From positions 1 through 23,280 of IMG/VR virus record IMGVR_UViG_3300017748_000146: a stretch of DNA of 23,280 nucleotides, one strand, 5' to 3'. The stretch comes from a virus. Made by a program: the position numbers and the translations under genes. The notes under the pieces are model-generated. The model ran no database searches. It had not been told where the DNA came from and was given only the letters and a program-made list of their open reading frames with translations. Shown here in pieces: positions 5,885 to 12,457 of the stretch. Position 1 is the first letter of the stretch; each line of letters begins with the position of its first letter.

Positions 5885-6174
5885 GAAAATTTAAAACAGT
5901 AATTCACCAATATAATGGTTGGACTAATTGGGAAACTTGGTACATTCATTTACATTTATTTATAGATGCATATTATCAATTTAGCGAAGATCTACCAGAA
6001 AATCAAAAAGAAGCTTTACAAGTAATTCAGACAAGATTACTTTTACAAGTAGAGCATTATTTGTATGAAAAAGATAACGATACGATTAATACTATGGACT
6101 ATAGTCGTATTAATTATACAGAAATAGCAGAGCATATTTTAGATGAACATTTATATTACCAAGGGCAGTTATGA
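5881..6174 (+). CDS. NGWTN-motif phage protein, first of a tandem pair (DUF7249-like)
   Basis: This 97-residue protein has the motif YNGWTNWETW at residues 11-20, the hallmark of a phage family that begins with NGW-(T/S)-N-x-x-TW. The next gene carries the same motif (NGWSNRQTW), so the two are probable paralogues. The rest is helical and ends in IAEHILDEHLYYQGQL. The family has no established function that I know. ATGA overlaps at both ends place it in a tightly coupled run. Confidence 0.65.
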   Translation: MRKFKTVIHQYNGWTNWETWYIHLHLFIDAYYQFSEDLPENQKEALQVIQTRLLLQVEHYLYEKDNDTINTMDYSRINYTEIAEHILDEHLYYQGQL

Positions 6175-6482
6175 AACACAACGGATGGTCAAATCGTCAA
6201 ACTTGGCGAGTTAATTTAGAAATGCTTGATGGTAGTCCAGAAATGGCTACGTGGAGTGAAGATGAATTAGAAGAATATTGTCGTGAAATATTATCAGAAC
6301 AAGGCGAAGGACTTTGTTTTGATTATGCGATTGATTTTTTACGTCAAGTTAATTGGCGAGAAACTAGAGAACATTTACACGATATGTATTGTTGCCACTA
6401 TTGCAACGAACCTACCGAAGATGTTATGTGCGAACAATGTGAAGGCGAACAAGAAACAATGACTAGCTATGACAAAGGATAA
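6171..6482 (+). CDS. NGWSN-motif phage protein with C-terminal zinc-ribbon-like motif
   Basis: This 103-residue protein has the family motif NGWSNRQTW at 4-12, then acidic helices (WSEDELEEYCREILSE). A Cys-rich tail follows, CCHYC-N-E-P-x5-CEQC, which could bind zinc as a ribbon. The tail is absent from its upstream paralogue. Function is unknown. The pairing suggests duplication followed by gain or loss of the metal site. It overlaps the next gene by 14 bases. Confidence 0.65.
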   Translation: MKHNGWSNRQTWRVNLEMLDGSPEMATWSEDELEEYCREILSEQGEGLCFDYAIDFLRQVNWRETREHLHDMYCCHYCNEPTEDVMCEQCEGEQETMTSYDKG

Positions 6483-6765
6483 AATGATTAATATGTACCA
6501 TAAGATGGATATGTATGACAAAGAATTTATGATTGGGTTACTAGCAAAAGATATGTTCGTGCCTGTTGAAATAGATTATTTAGATGGTGGCAAAACAGTA
6601 TCACATTGTATGGATATAAGCGCAGAAAATCCTGTATGTTTTAATGGCGCACATTTACAATTAAATTTAGAGGATTCAATTAAGGTAAGACCATCAGAAT
6701 TATATGATGATAACTTTAGAGATTTACAAGATAAATTAATTAAAAATAGAAAAAATGGCGTATAA
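6469..6765 (+). CDS. Hypothetical phage protein
   Basis: This 98-residue acidic protein has a short Met-rich N-terminus (MTKDKMINMYHKMDMYDKEF), a beta-like middle (VPVEIDYLDGGKTVSHCMD) and a helical end (DDNFRDLQDKLIKN). No family or catalytic motif is recognised. A start at the ATG at 6484 would reduce the overlap with the previous gene and is equally possible. It belongs to the accessory run that begins at 5576. Confidence 0.5.
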   Translation: MTKDKMINMYHKMDMYDKEFMIGLLAKDMFVPVEIDYLDGGKTVSHCMDISAENPVCFNGAHLQLNLEDSIKVRPSELYDDNFRDLQDKLIKNRKNGV

Positions 6766-7375
6766 AAATAAAGAAGATCAAGCCAAAGCATCAAAACTTT
6801 GGTATGAAAGAAACAAGGAATTAACCAAAAAAAGAACTGTTCAATGGAAAATTGATAATGCAGAAAAAGAAAAAGAACAAAGAAAGAATAGATATAGCAA
6901 AATAAATCCATTAACAGGAAAAAAAATCGGTGCTGAAGAACGACAGTTTTATAAAAAACAAAATCCAATAAACACAAAAAAAGTTGCAGGAAAATATAGA
7001 GATAAAAAAAGATTAAATCATTTTAATAAATTATTACAGAATTATATTCAAGATTATAAGAACGACTTTGATCAAGCAATTAAGCTCACAATTCATATTG
7101 AATTTTTAGATTTAATTTCAAAAGATAAATTTTTTAATTTACAAGTACTAAGGTCAACCACTTATGTGATTTGTAAAGATGAATTTTTTGGAGAATATTT
7201 ACAAGATTTTTATCAATTAGAAGAATGGTTACAAAATAATTTTACAAAATCAGAAAGAAAAAGTTCTATAAAAATTTTATCACAAACTGGATTTAAAAGT
7301 TATCAAGACTATTATGCAGGAATAATACCAGATGTAGATACAAGCGACTTACCAAATTTTAACTTTAATTTATAA
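6755..7375 (+). CDS. Hypothetical protein with basic HNH-leader-like N-terminus
   Basis: This gene encodes 206 residues. The first 60 are strongly charged with the spacing KNKEDQAKASKLWYERNKE and KKRTVQWKIDN. This resembles the basic leader that precedes HNH nuclease domains in many phage proteins. No HNH, GIY-YIG or other catalytic motif follows. The remainder (80-206) is helical and rich in Phe and Tyr. It could be a DNA-binding protein or a decayed homing-type gene. The function is unknown. Its stop overlaps the next start by 1 base. Confidence 0.5.
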   Translation: MAYKNKEDQAKASKLWYERNKELTKKRTVQWKIDNAEKEKEQRKNRYSKINPLTGKKIGAEERQFYKKQNPINTKKVAGKYRDKKRLNHFNKLLQNYIQDYKNDFDQAIKLTIHIEFLDLISKDKFFNLQVLRSTTYVICKDEFFGEYLQDFYQLEEWLQNNFTKSERKSSIKILSQTGFKSYQDYYAGIIPDVDTSDLPNFNFNL

Positions 7376-7515
7376 TGGAAAAAAGTAAAAGACTAGATAC
7401 AGACATAGTAGTTAGACGAACCTTGATAGATGGCACTTGGAAAATAACCATTGCCGAAACACAAAATGATTGGTGGATCAAAACAAAAAAAATAATAAAT
7501 GATATTATTAGTTGA
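7375..7515 (+). CDS. Small hypothetical protein upstream of exonuclease
   Basis: ATG at 7375 shares its A with the previous TAA and opens 46 codons to TGA at 7513-7515. The product is basic with a WWIKTKKIIND end and a beta-like middle (VVRRTLIDGTWKITIAE). It overlaps the exonuclease start by 17 bases in another frame. Coupled starts on both sides and lack of any other frame in this gap support it. No family is recognised. Confidence 0.5.
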   Translation: MEKSKRLDTDIVVRRTLIDGTWKITIAETQNDWWIKTKKIINDIIS

Positions 7516-8212
7516 TGCAGATTCTTTAATTTTTAGTGCGTGTTATCGTAAAAAATTGCACCCTGAAGATTATCCATACTTTACAGAGTTACAAGATGCA
7601 GTTGCAAAATTTGATGAAGTGTTTACATCAATGATAAATGACATTGAAGAAATGTATGAAGTAGATCGTGTTATTGTTTTTAATGGTGCTAGGGGAAACT
7701 TTAGAAAAATAATAACCCCTAAATATAAAGCGAATAGAACGAATGCAGAACGACCACCTTTGTTATTTGATTTGCATAACTATGTATCAAAACAATATGA
7801 TTCAATAAATGCACACGGAGTTGAAACAGACGATGCGGTTGCAAGATATTGGTTCGAAATATCAGAAGTGATGGGTAGGGATGAAGTGATGATTGTAAGT
7901 CTTGACAAAGACTATAAACAGTTTCCTTGCCTTTATTATAATTATCATCATAAGCATAAAGTAGTGTTGGATATAACACCAGAAGAAGCGAGATACAACT
8001 TTTATGAACAAATGATTGCCGGAGATACTGCAGATAATGTTAATTATTTTATAGGAAAAGGTGTTAAGTTTGCAAAAAATTACTACAAAGATTGTCAAAC
8101 AGATTATCAATACAGAAGAAAATTGTACGAATTATTTAAACAAGAATACAAATCAAAAGCAAAAGAAAAATATTCTGAATGCTATAATTTATTAAAATTA
8201 AGAACTAAATGA
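7499..8212 (+). CDS. 5'-3' exonuclease / flap endonuclease (FEN-like)
   Basis: This 237-residue protein shows the conserved acidic residues of the PIN-like 5' nuclease superfamily. They are D6 and D8 (LLVDADSL), the arch basic patch FRKIITPKYKANR (68-80), ETDD (109-112), SLDKDYKQ (134-141) and GDTADN (175-180). A short helix-hairpin-helix segment, FIGKGVKFAKN (184-194), follows. It would remove RNA primers or 5' flaps during replication or act in recombination. It is slightly short compared with T5-type enzymes. The start at 7499 places LLVDADS at the very N-terminus, as in the family. Confidence 0.88.
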   Translation: MILLVDADSLIFSACYRKKLHPEDYPYFTELQDAVAKFDEVFTSMINDIEEMYEVDRVIVFNGARGNFRKIITPKYKANRTNAERPPLLFDLHNYVSKQYDSINAHGVETDDAVARYWFEISEVMGRDEVMIVSLDKDYKQFPCLYYNYHHKHKVVLDITPEEARYNFYEQMIAGDTADNVNYFIGKGVKFAKNYYKDCQTDYQYRRKLYELFKQEYKSKAKEKYSECYNLLKLRTK

Positions 8213-8607
8213 AATTTACGGAGATACAAAAATATGTCAACGAACATTTTAAACTAGACATTACAAAAAAAACTAGAATTAAAAATTATGTAGAAGCACG
8301 ATATATTTATTTCAAACTATGTCAAGACTTTGGAGAAACCAGAACGTTATCTTCAATAGGTCAAAGTATTAACAAAGATCACGCTACGGTATTACACGGA
8401 TTAAAAACAATTAGCGATTGGATGCTTTATGATCAAAAACTTTTAAATGATTACGAAATATTATATAAATTTTTAAGGAAAATAAATAATATAAAATCAT
8501 CTAAAGAAACTTTGTATTTTTCATTGGCAAAAAAAATGGATAAAATGAATTCAACTATAAAAAAACTAGAAACAAAAGTAAAAGAATATGAAAGTCAAAA
8601 TCACTGA
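8209..8607 (+). CDS. DnaA domain IV-like DNA-binding protein with coiled-coil tail
   Basis: This gene encodes 132 residues. Residues 24-70 resemble DnaA domain IV. A helix with NYVEARYIYFKL leads into LSSIGQSINKDHATVLHGLKTI, containing the DnaA signature D-H-(A/T)-T-V-x-H (57-63) that reads the DnaA box. The AAA+ ATPase of DnaA is absent. Residues 95-130 are lysine- and glutamate-rich and may form a coiled coil. I infer sequence-specific DNA binding, perhaps at a phage origin or as a competitor of host DnaA. It overlaps neighbours by 4 and 20 bases. Confidence 0.72.
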   Translation: MKFTEIQKYVNEHFKLDITKKTRIKNYVEARYIYFKLCQDFGETRTLSSIGQSINKDHATVLHGLKTISDWMLYDQKLLNDYEILYKFLRKINNIKSSKETLYFSLAKKMDKMNSTIKKLETKVKEYESQNH

Positions 8608-9184
8608 AATAAAAACAAATCCTGACAATCCTAGGTTGATTAAGGATAATAAGTTTAAAAAACTAGTACAAAGCATTAAAGAATTTCCAGAAATGCTAGA
8701 GAAAAGACCTATTGTTGTAGATGAAAATATGATGATACTTGGTGGCAATATGCGATTTAAAGCAAGCCAAGAATTAGGATTAAAAGAATTATACGTTATA
8801 ATAGCAGAGGGTTGGAGTGATGAACAGAAAAAACAATTTGTAATAAAAGACAATAGTAATTTTGGGGAATGGGATTGGGATATACTTGCAAATGAATGGG
8901 ATAATAAAAAGTTAATTGATTGGGGAATTGATTTACCTATATTAAATGAGAAATTACAAATTGAAAATGGTGAAGAACCAGAAATTGAAATTACAGAAGA
9001 AATTTTAGAAGAACATAATTATTTGGTTTTTACTTTTGATAATCAATTAGATTGGCAAGTAGTGAAAGAAATATTTAATATTGTAACGGTTGCAAAAGCA
9101 GGATATACAGACACATATATGCAAAAAGGAATTGGCAGAGTAAAATCTGGAAAACTTTTAATTGAAGCTATAAACAAAAAATAA
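8588..9184 (+). CDS. ParB/Srx-fold phage protein
   Basis: This 198-residue protein has the ParB N-terminal pattern. NPDNPR lies at 11-16, KFKKLVQSIKEFP at 22-34, RPIVVDENMMILGGNMRFKASQ at 40-61 with the GGxxR box, and FGEWDWDILANEWD at 92-105. It resembles the ParB-like domain seen alone or fused to DNA methylases in phages and ICEs, where it may bind or nick DNA. The C-terminal part (144-198, NYLVFTFDNQLDWQ..., GIGRVKSGK) appears to be a second small domain. It overlaps the glycosyltransferase by 1 base, so the two are probably partners. Confidence 0.78.
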   Translation: MKVKITEIKTNPDNPRLIKDNKFKKLVQSIKEFPEMLEKRPIVVDENMMILGGNMRFKASQELGLKELYVIIAEGWSDEQKKQFVIKDNSNFGEWDWDILANEWDNKKLIDWGIDLPILNEKLQIENGEEPEIEITEEILEEHNYLVFTFDNQLDWQVVKEIFNIVTVAKAGYTDTYMQKGIGRVKSGKLLIEAINKK

Positions 9185-9900
9185 TGGATTATAAAGTATA
9201 TATTCCTTCAAAGGGTAGAGCAGGAAAAGTAACAAGTCACAAATTATTTAAAGAAAGTACTATTATTTGTCCAGAAAGTGAAGAAAAAAATTATAAAGAT
9301 TATCACAAAAATGTTATAGCAGTACCAGATCAAGTAAAGGGAATAACTTCAACAAGAAATTGGATTTTAAACAATATTAATGACGATTGGCACGTGCAAG
9401 TTGATGATGATGCATTGAGTTTCCATATGTTTGAAAAAGGAAAAAAACAAACATTTATAGATCAAGACAAAATACATAAAATATTAGATAACCAGTTTCA
9501 TTTATGTGATGGATGGGGTTTAAAAGTTTGGGGATTTGCTTTAGCAGCAGATTACAAATTTTATAGAGAATATACCCCTTTCAGCACACAAGGAGTTATA
9601 GGTGCAAATATTATTGGTATAATAAAAAATGATTTAAGATTTGATGAAAGATTAAAAGTAAAAGAAGATTATGATTACTCAATGCAAAATATTGCAAAAT
9701 ATTCAGGTGCTTTAAGATGTATGAAATATGGAATTGATGTAATTCATTTAACAAATGAAGGTGGTTGTGTTTCTTATAGAACAAAAGATGTAGAAATGCA
9801 GGCTTATTCAGTTCTTTTGAAAAAATGGGGAAAAAAAGTAGTAAAATTACAAAACAACAAAAATTTCTTAAAAATGAGATCACCAAGAAAAGGAGTATAA
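9184..9900 (+). CDS. GT-A-type glycosyltransferase, TET-associated-glycosyltransferase-like
   Basis: This 238-residue protein starts VYIPSKGRAGKVTSHKL, then IICPESEEKNY, KGITSTRNWIL (52-62) and the metal-binding VQVDDDA (71-77, DxD-type). It ends with LKVKEDYDYSMQ and a His-containing strand (VIHLTNEGG). This order matches phage GT-A enzymes often found beside ParB-like and DNA-modification genes, some of which glycosylate hydroxymethylated bases. A sugar-to-DNA role is inference. No hydroxymethylase, TET enzyme or methylase is present in this window, so the acceptor is unproven. Glycosylation of a virion protein is the main alternative. Confidence 0.65.
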   Translation: MDYKVYIPSKGRAGKVTSHKLFKESTIICPESEEKNYKDYHKNVIAVPDQVKGITSTRNWILNNINDDWHVQVDDDALSFHMFEKGKKQTFIDQDKIHKILDNQFHLCDGWGLKVWGFALAADYKFYREYTPFSTQGVIGANIIGIIKNDLRFDERLKVKEDYDYSMQNIAKYSGALRCMKYGIDVIHLTNEGGCVSYRTKDVEMQAYSVLLKKWGKKVVKLQNNKNFLKMRSPRKGV

Positions 9901-9901
9901 A

Positions 9902-10252
9902 ATGAACAAAAGCGAACACAAAAAAAAGGCATTACTCGAAGCGTTAGAAAAAACTCTAGGCGTTGTGACAACTGCTTGCAAACAAGTAGGTGTGGGTAGA
10001 ACTATGTTTTATGAATATATGAAAGACACATTATTTGCAAAACAAGTAGATGACATTTCTAATATTGCACTAGACTTTGCTGAAAGTCAATTACATAAAC
10101 AAATAAGAGATGGTAACACCGCAGCTACAATATTCTATTTAAAAACAAAAGGTAAACGCAGGGGTTATGTAGAACGTCAGGAAATAACAGGTGCAGAAGG
10201 ATTACCAAATGACATAAAAATTGAGATCATTAGAAACAACGATAGCGACTAA
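9902..10252 (+). CDS. terS: Terminase small subunit
   Basis: This 116-residue protein has an N-terminal helix-turn-helix (KALLEALEKTLGVVTTACKQVGVGRTMFYEYM), a helical oligomerisation segment (ALDFAESQLHKQIRDGNTAATIFYLKTKGKRRGY) and an acidic tail. This is the typical order for phage small terminases of the phBC6A51/P27-like type. It recognises packaging sites and recruits the large subunit, encoded next with a 32-base overlap. AAAGGAG lies 8-14 bases before the ATG. This is one of the few Shine-Dalgarno-like sites in the window, but it lies in the end of the upstream gene and may be chance. Confidence 0.82.
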   Translation: MNKSEHKKKALLEALEKTLGVVTTACKQVGVGRTMFYEYMKDTLFAKQVDDISNIALDFAESQLHKQIRDGNTAATIFYLKTKGKRRGYVERQEITGAEGLPNDIKIEIIRNNDSD

Positions 10253-11393
10253 TGTAGTCTGTGATCATCTTTTATATTCAGATAAAAAAATCACCATCGA
10301 ACAAGGTGGAACTAGATCAGGTAAAACTTATAACATACTGATTTGGTTAATATTTTTTTATGCACCTAGCAATCATAATAAAGTAATTACTATTTGCCGA
10401 AAAACATTTCCTGCATTACGTGCAACTGTAATGCGTGATTTCTTTGATATTATAAAAAGTCAAGGAATGTATAGCGAAGAAAAACACAACAAAAGCAGTT
10501 CAGAATATATGCTTTATAATTGTTTGGTTGAGTTTATATCATTAGATGAACCAAGAAAAGTGCGTGGTCGTAAAAGGGATTTACTGTTTATTAACGAAGC
10601 GAATGATCTTACGTTTGAAGATTGGCAACAATTAATATTTAGAACTAAAGAAAAAATAATAATAGACTATAATCCTTCAGATGAATTCCATTGGATATAC
10701 GATAAAGTAAAAGTAAGGGAAGATGCTGATTTTTATATTACAACTTTTAATGATAATCCATTTTTAGAAGAATCTATAAAAGATGAAATAAGGCGTTTAA
10801 AAGACACGGATGAAAATTATTGGCGTATATATGGGTTGGGTGAAATTGGAACCGGTAGAAGCCTTATATTTAACTCACACGTATGTGATAGCGTTCCACA
10901 AGAAGCTAAGTTTTTGTCTTATGGTATGGACTTTGGATATACAAACGATCCAACTACGTTGATAGGTGTTTGGAAACACGACACCAATTTATACATCAAA
11001 GAATATCTTTACAGAACAGGAATGACCAACCAAGATATCGCAAAAGAACTAGAAAGAATAGGATTAAATAGACGTGATGAAATTTATGCCGACAGCGCAG
11101 AACCAAAATCAATAGAAGAAATATACAGATTTGGTTGGAATATGAAACCTGCAACAAAAGGCAGGGATTCTATAAACATAGGGATAGATACTTTAAAACG
11201 ATACAAACTGTTTGTTACAAAAGATAGCCTAAACACAATTAAAGAATTTAGAAACTATAAATGGAAAGAAGATAAAAATGGTAACGTATTAAATGTTCCT
11301 ATTGACACAAACAATCATAGTATTGACGCAATACGCTATGGAACTTACAGCAAATTATCCAGACCAAACTATGGTAAATACGCTATCAGATAA
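10221..11393 (+). CDS. terL: Terminase large subunit (packaging ATPase-nuclease)
   Basis: This 390-residue protein has ATPase Walker A GGTRSGKT (29-36), Walker B LLFINEAND (121-129) with catalytic E126, and a coupling-type motif at IIIDYNP (146-152). The RNase-H-like nuclease domain shows D237 (YGMDFGY), D291 (YADSAEP) and D369 (NHSIDAIRY). It pumps DNA into the prohead and cuts the concatemer. The start is TTG at 10221. No ATG is available before Walker A, and TTIATNV close to the N-terminus fits homologues. The overlap with terS supports coupling. The next gene is behind its own promoter. Confidence 0.95.
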   Translation: MRSLETTIATNVVCDHLLYSDKKITIEQGGTRSGKTYNILIWLIFFYAPSNHNKVITICRKTFPALRATVMRDFFDIIKSQGMYSEEKHNKSSSEYMLYNCLVEFISLDEPRKVRGRKRDLLFINEANDLTFEDWQQLIFRTKEKIIIDYNPSDEFHWIYDKVKVREDADFYITTFNDNPFLEESIKDEIRRLKDTDENYWRIYGLGEIGTGRSLIFNSHVCDSVPQEAKFLSYGMDFGYTNDPTTLIGVWKHDTNLYIKEYLYRTGMTNQDIAKELERIGLNRRDEIYADSAEPKSIEEIYRFGWNMKPATKGRDSINIGIDTLKRYKLFVTKDSLNTIKEFRNYKWKEDKNGNVLNVPIDTNNHSIDAIRYGTYSKLSRPNYGKYAIR

Positions 11394-11409
11394 AAAAAGT
11401 TATTATTTT

Positions 11410-11439
11410 TTTGTTTATAAATATTTTTTATTATATTTG
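11410..11439 (+). promoter_or_regulatory. Bacteroidota-type promoter with -33 TTTG and -7 TAnnTTTG
   Basis: TTTG (11410-11413), an 18-base spacer and TATATTTG (11432-11439) give the best Bacteroidota promoter match in the window. The downstream ATG at 11462 leaves a leader of about 18 A-rich bases, as expected for Bacteroidota genes without Shine-Dalgarno sites. Confidence 0.8.
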
Positions 11440-11461
11440 ATCTATAATTAAAAACAAAATT

Positions 11462-11635
11462 ATGGATTTACAAGAACAACTAGATACAATAGAAAAAAGA
11501 AGTGATAATGCTTATACAGTAGGCAAAGTCAAAGGTATGCTAAGACTTTTAAAAAGCACACCTACAATTGGAATCACAGGCACGTTTCATCAGATTGACA
11601 AGATCATTGATGAACTAGACAACATCCAATTATAA
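11462..11635 (+). CDS. Small hypothetical protein
   Basis: ATG at 11462 opens 57 codons to TAA at 11633-11635. The product is helical and charged (LQEQLDTIEKRSDNAYTVGKVKGMLRLLKS), with a C-terminal acidic helix (IDKIIDELDNIQ). No family is recognised. It follows a strong promoter match and is followed by structured element B, so promoter, gene and terminator form a complete small transcription unit. Confidence 0.6.
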   Translation: MDLQEQLDTIEKRSDNAYTVGKVKGMLRLLKSTPTIGITGTFHQIDKIIDELDNIQL

Positions 11636-11639
11636 TATT

Positions 11640-11698
11640 GGCGTGACTTATAATTGTTGACAAAGTTCGAAAGTACACTATCAGCATACACGCCTTTT
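11640..11698 (+). ncRNA. Structured intergenic element with terminator-like closing stem (element B)
   Basis: GGCGTG (11640-11645) pairs with CACGCC (11689-11694), followed by TTTTATT. The 43-base enclosed region contains GTTCGAAAGTACACTA (11665-11680). This differs from the 3027-3041 motif of element A by one insertion and one substitution. ACTT (11646-11649) may pair with AAGT (11671-11674). It may be a terminator with a conserved loop or a small structured RNA. Confidence 0.5.
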
Positions 11699-11742
11699 AT
11701 TAGATTAAAAAATTTATTATATTTATAAAAACAATAGAAAAA

Positions 11743-11889
11743 ATGCAAAATCGCAAAGGCACAAAGACTATCACTTTCAATGACGACTACTTTACAGAAC
11801 TTATACCATTATGTGGTAGGATTGTAGGCGATAGATTCGCTACACTTCAACAAGCTAGAATGCGACAAGTTGCTATACAGGGAAAATAA
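11743..11889 (+). CDS. Small hypothetical protein
   Basis: ATG at 11743 opens 48 codons to TAA at 11887-11889, whose last A begins the next ATG. The product is basic, with KGTKTITFNDDYFTELIPLC at the N-terminus and a helical end (FATLQQARMRQVAIQGK). A box close to TATATTTG (TATATTTA at 11718-11725) lies upstream. I recognise no family. The reading frame is supported mainly by its one-base overlap with the nuclease-like gene. Confidence 0.5.
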   Translation: MQNRKGTKTITFNDDYFTELIPLCGRIVGDRFATLQQARMRQVAIQGK

Positions 11890-12365
11890 TGGTGCAAATA
11901 CCATTTACGTATGATGATTTTTATTACTGTGTGCAGATAGCAGAATTAAGAACCTCTACAAATAATTATTATAAAATTGCAGAGCCAAGACAAATAGAAA
12001 AAAAAATTTCAGTACCTAAAAAACATTATATTGGTGCAATCGGAGAATTAGCTTACAGTAAATATTCTGGATTGCCTATTGATACTGAAGCATATACTTA
12101 TGGGGATGATGGTACTGATTTTAAAAATGGTGTAGATGTTAAATCTAGTATGATAAATAGTTGCCCTAATTTATTATTAAAAAAAGAATTTATGCGTGAT
12201 ACTGCAAAGTATTATGTTTTATCTTGGATCAACCACGATGATGTTTATTTGATTGGATGGATTAGCAAAGAAGAATTTAATTCTAAATGTAAAGTCGTAA
12301 ATTATGGCAAAGGAGATTCATTAAGACTTGATCATAAACTTTTAAAACCTATGCATTTGTTATAA
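11889..12365 (+). CDS. PD-(D/E)XK-like nuclease family protein
   Basis: This 158-residue protein has the pattern HYIGAIGELAYSKYSG (46-61, E53), then DGTDFKNGVDVKSS (74-87) with D83-x-K85. A core beta hairpin follows (KYYVLSWINHDDVYLIGWISKEEF, 107-130). GE, a later D-x-K and a hydrophobic strand form the order seen in restriction-endonuclease-fold phage proteins. Possible roles include degrading host DNA or assisting packaging or recombination. The substrate is unknown. It sits between terminase and the tail operon and ends just before a strong terminator. Confidence 0.6.
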   Translation: MVQIPFTYDDFYYCVQIAELRTSTNNYYKIAEPRQIEKKISVPKKHYIGAIGELAYSKYSGLPIDTEAYTYGDDGTDFKNGVDVKSSMINSCPNLLLKKEFMRDTAKYYVLSWINHDDVYLIGWISKEEFNSKCKVVNYGKGDSLRLDHKLLKPMHLL

Positions 12366-12396
12366 TATTTTTCTTGTTATTGTTTTTAGGAAAATT

Positions 12397-12425
12397 GGGT
12401 ATCTTTACAGGTACCCTTTTTTTTT
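12397..12425 (+). terminator. Rho-independent terminator before the tail operon
   Basis: GGGTATC (12397-12403) pairs with GGTACCC (12410-12416), including one T-G pair, around the 6-base loop TTTACA. Nine T residues follow. It isolates the terminase/nuclease unit from the tail operon, whose candidate promoter starts 3 bases later. Confidence 0.88.
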
Positions 12426-12427
12426 GC

Positions 12428-12454
12428 ACAAATATTAAATACATACGTTATATT
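12428..12454 (+). promoter_or_regulatory. Candidate phage-specific promoter (copy 2), before tail operon
   Basis: ACAAAT (12428-12433), 12 bases, then CGTTATATT (12446-12454). The block CGTTATATTATTATG reaches the ATG at 12458 and matches the 22030 copy at 13 of 15 positions with the same distance to ATG. It directly follows a terminator, exactly where an operon promoter is needed. Confidence 0.6.
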
Positions 12455-12457
12455 ATT

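Noticed and set aside
8794-8804. CGTTATAATAG inside the ParB-like gene, identical to the 22030 promoter block
   Set aside because: There is no ACAAAW 12-13 bases upstream and it lies mid-gene, so it is treated as chance.
11662-11680. T-loop-like GTTCGAAA suggesting a tRNA remnant
   Set aside because: No acceptor stem, anticodon arm or D-arm can be formed around it. The closing stem and T-run fit element B better.
12374-12457. Longer chaperone start giving a hydrophobic leader
   Set aside because: It would translate the terminator at 12397-12425 and the promoter-like site. ATG 12458 fits better.
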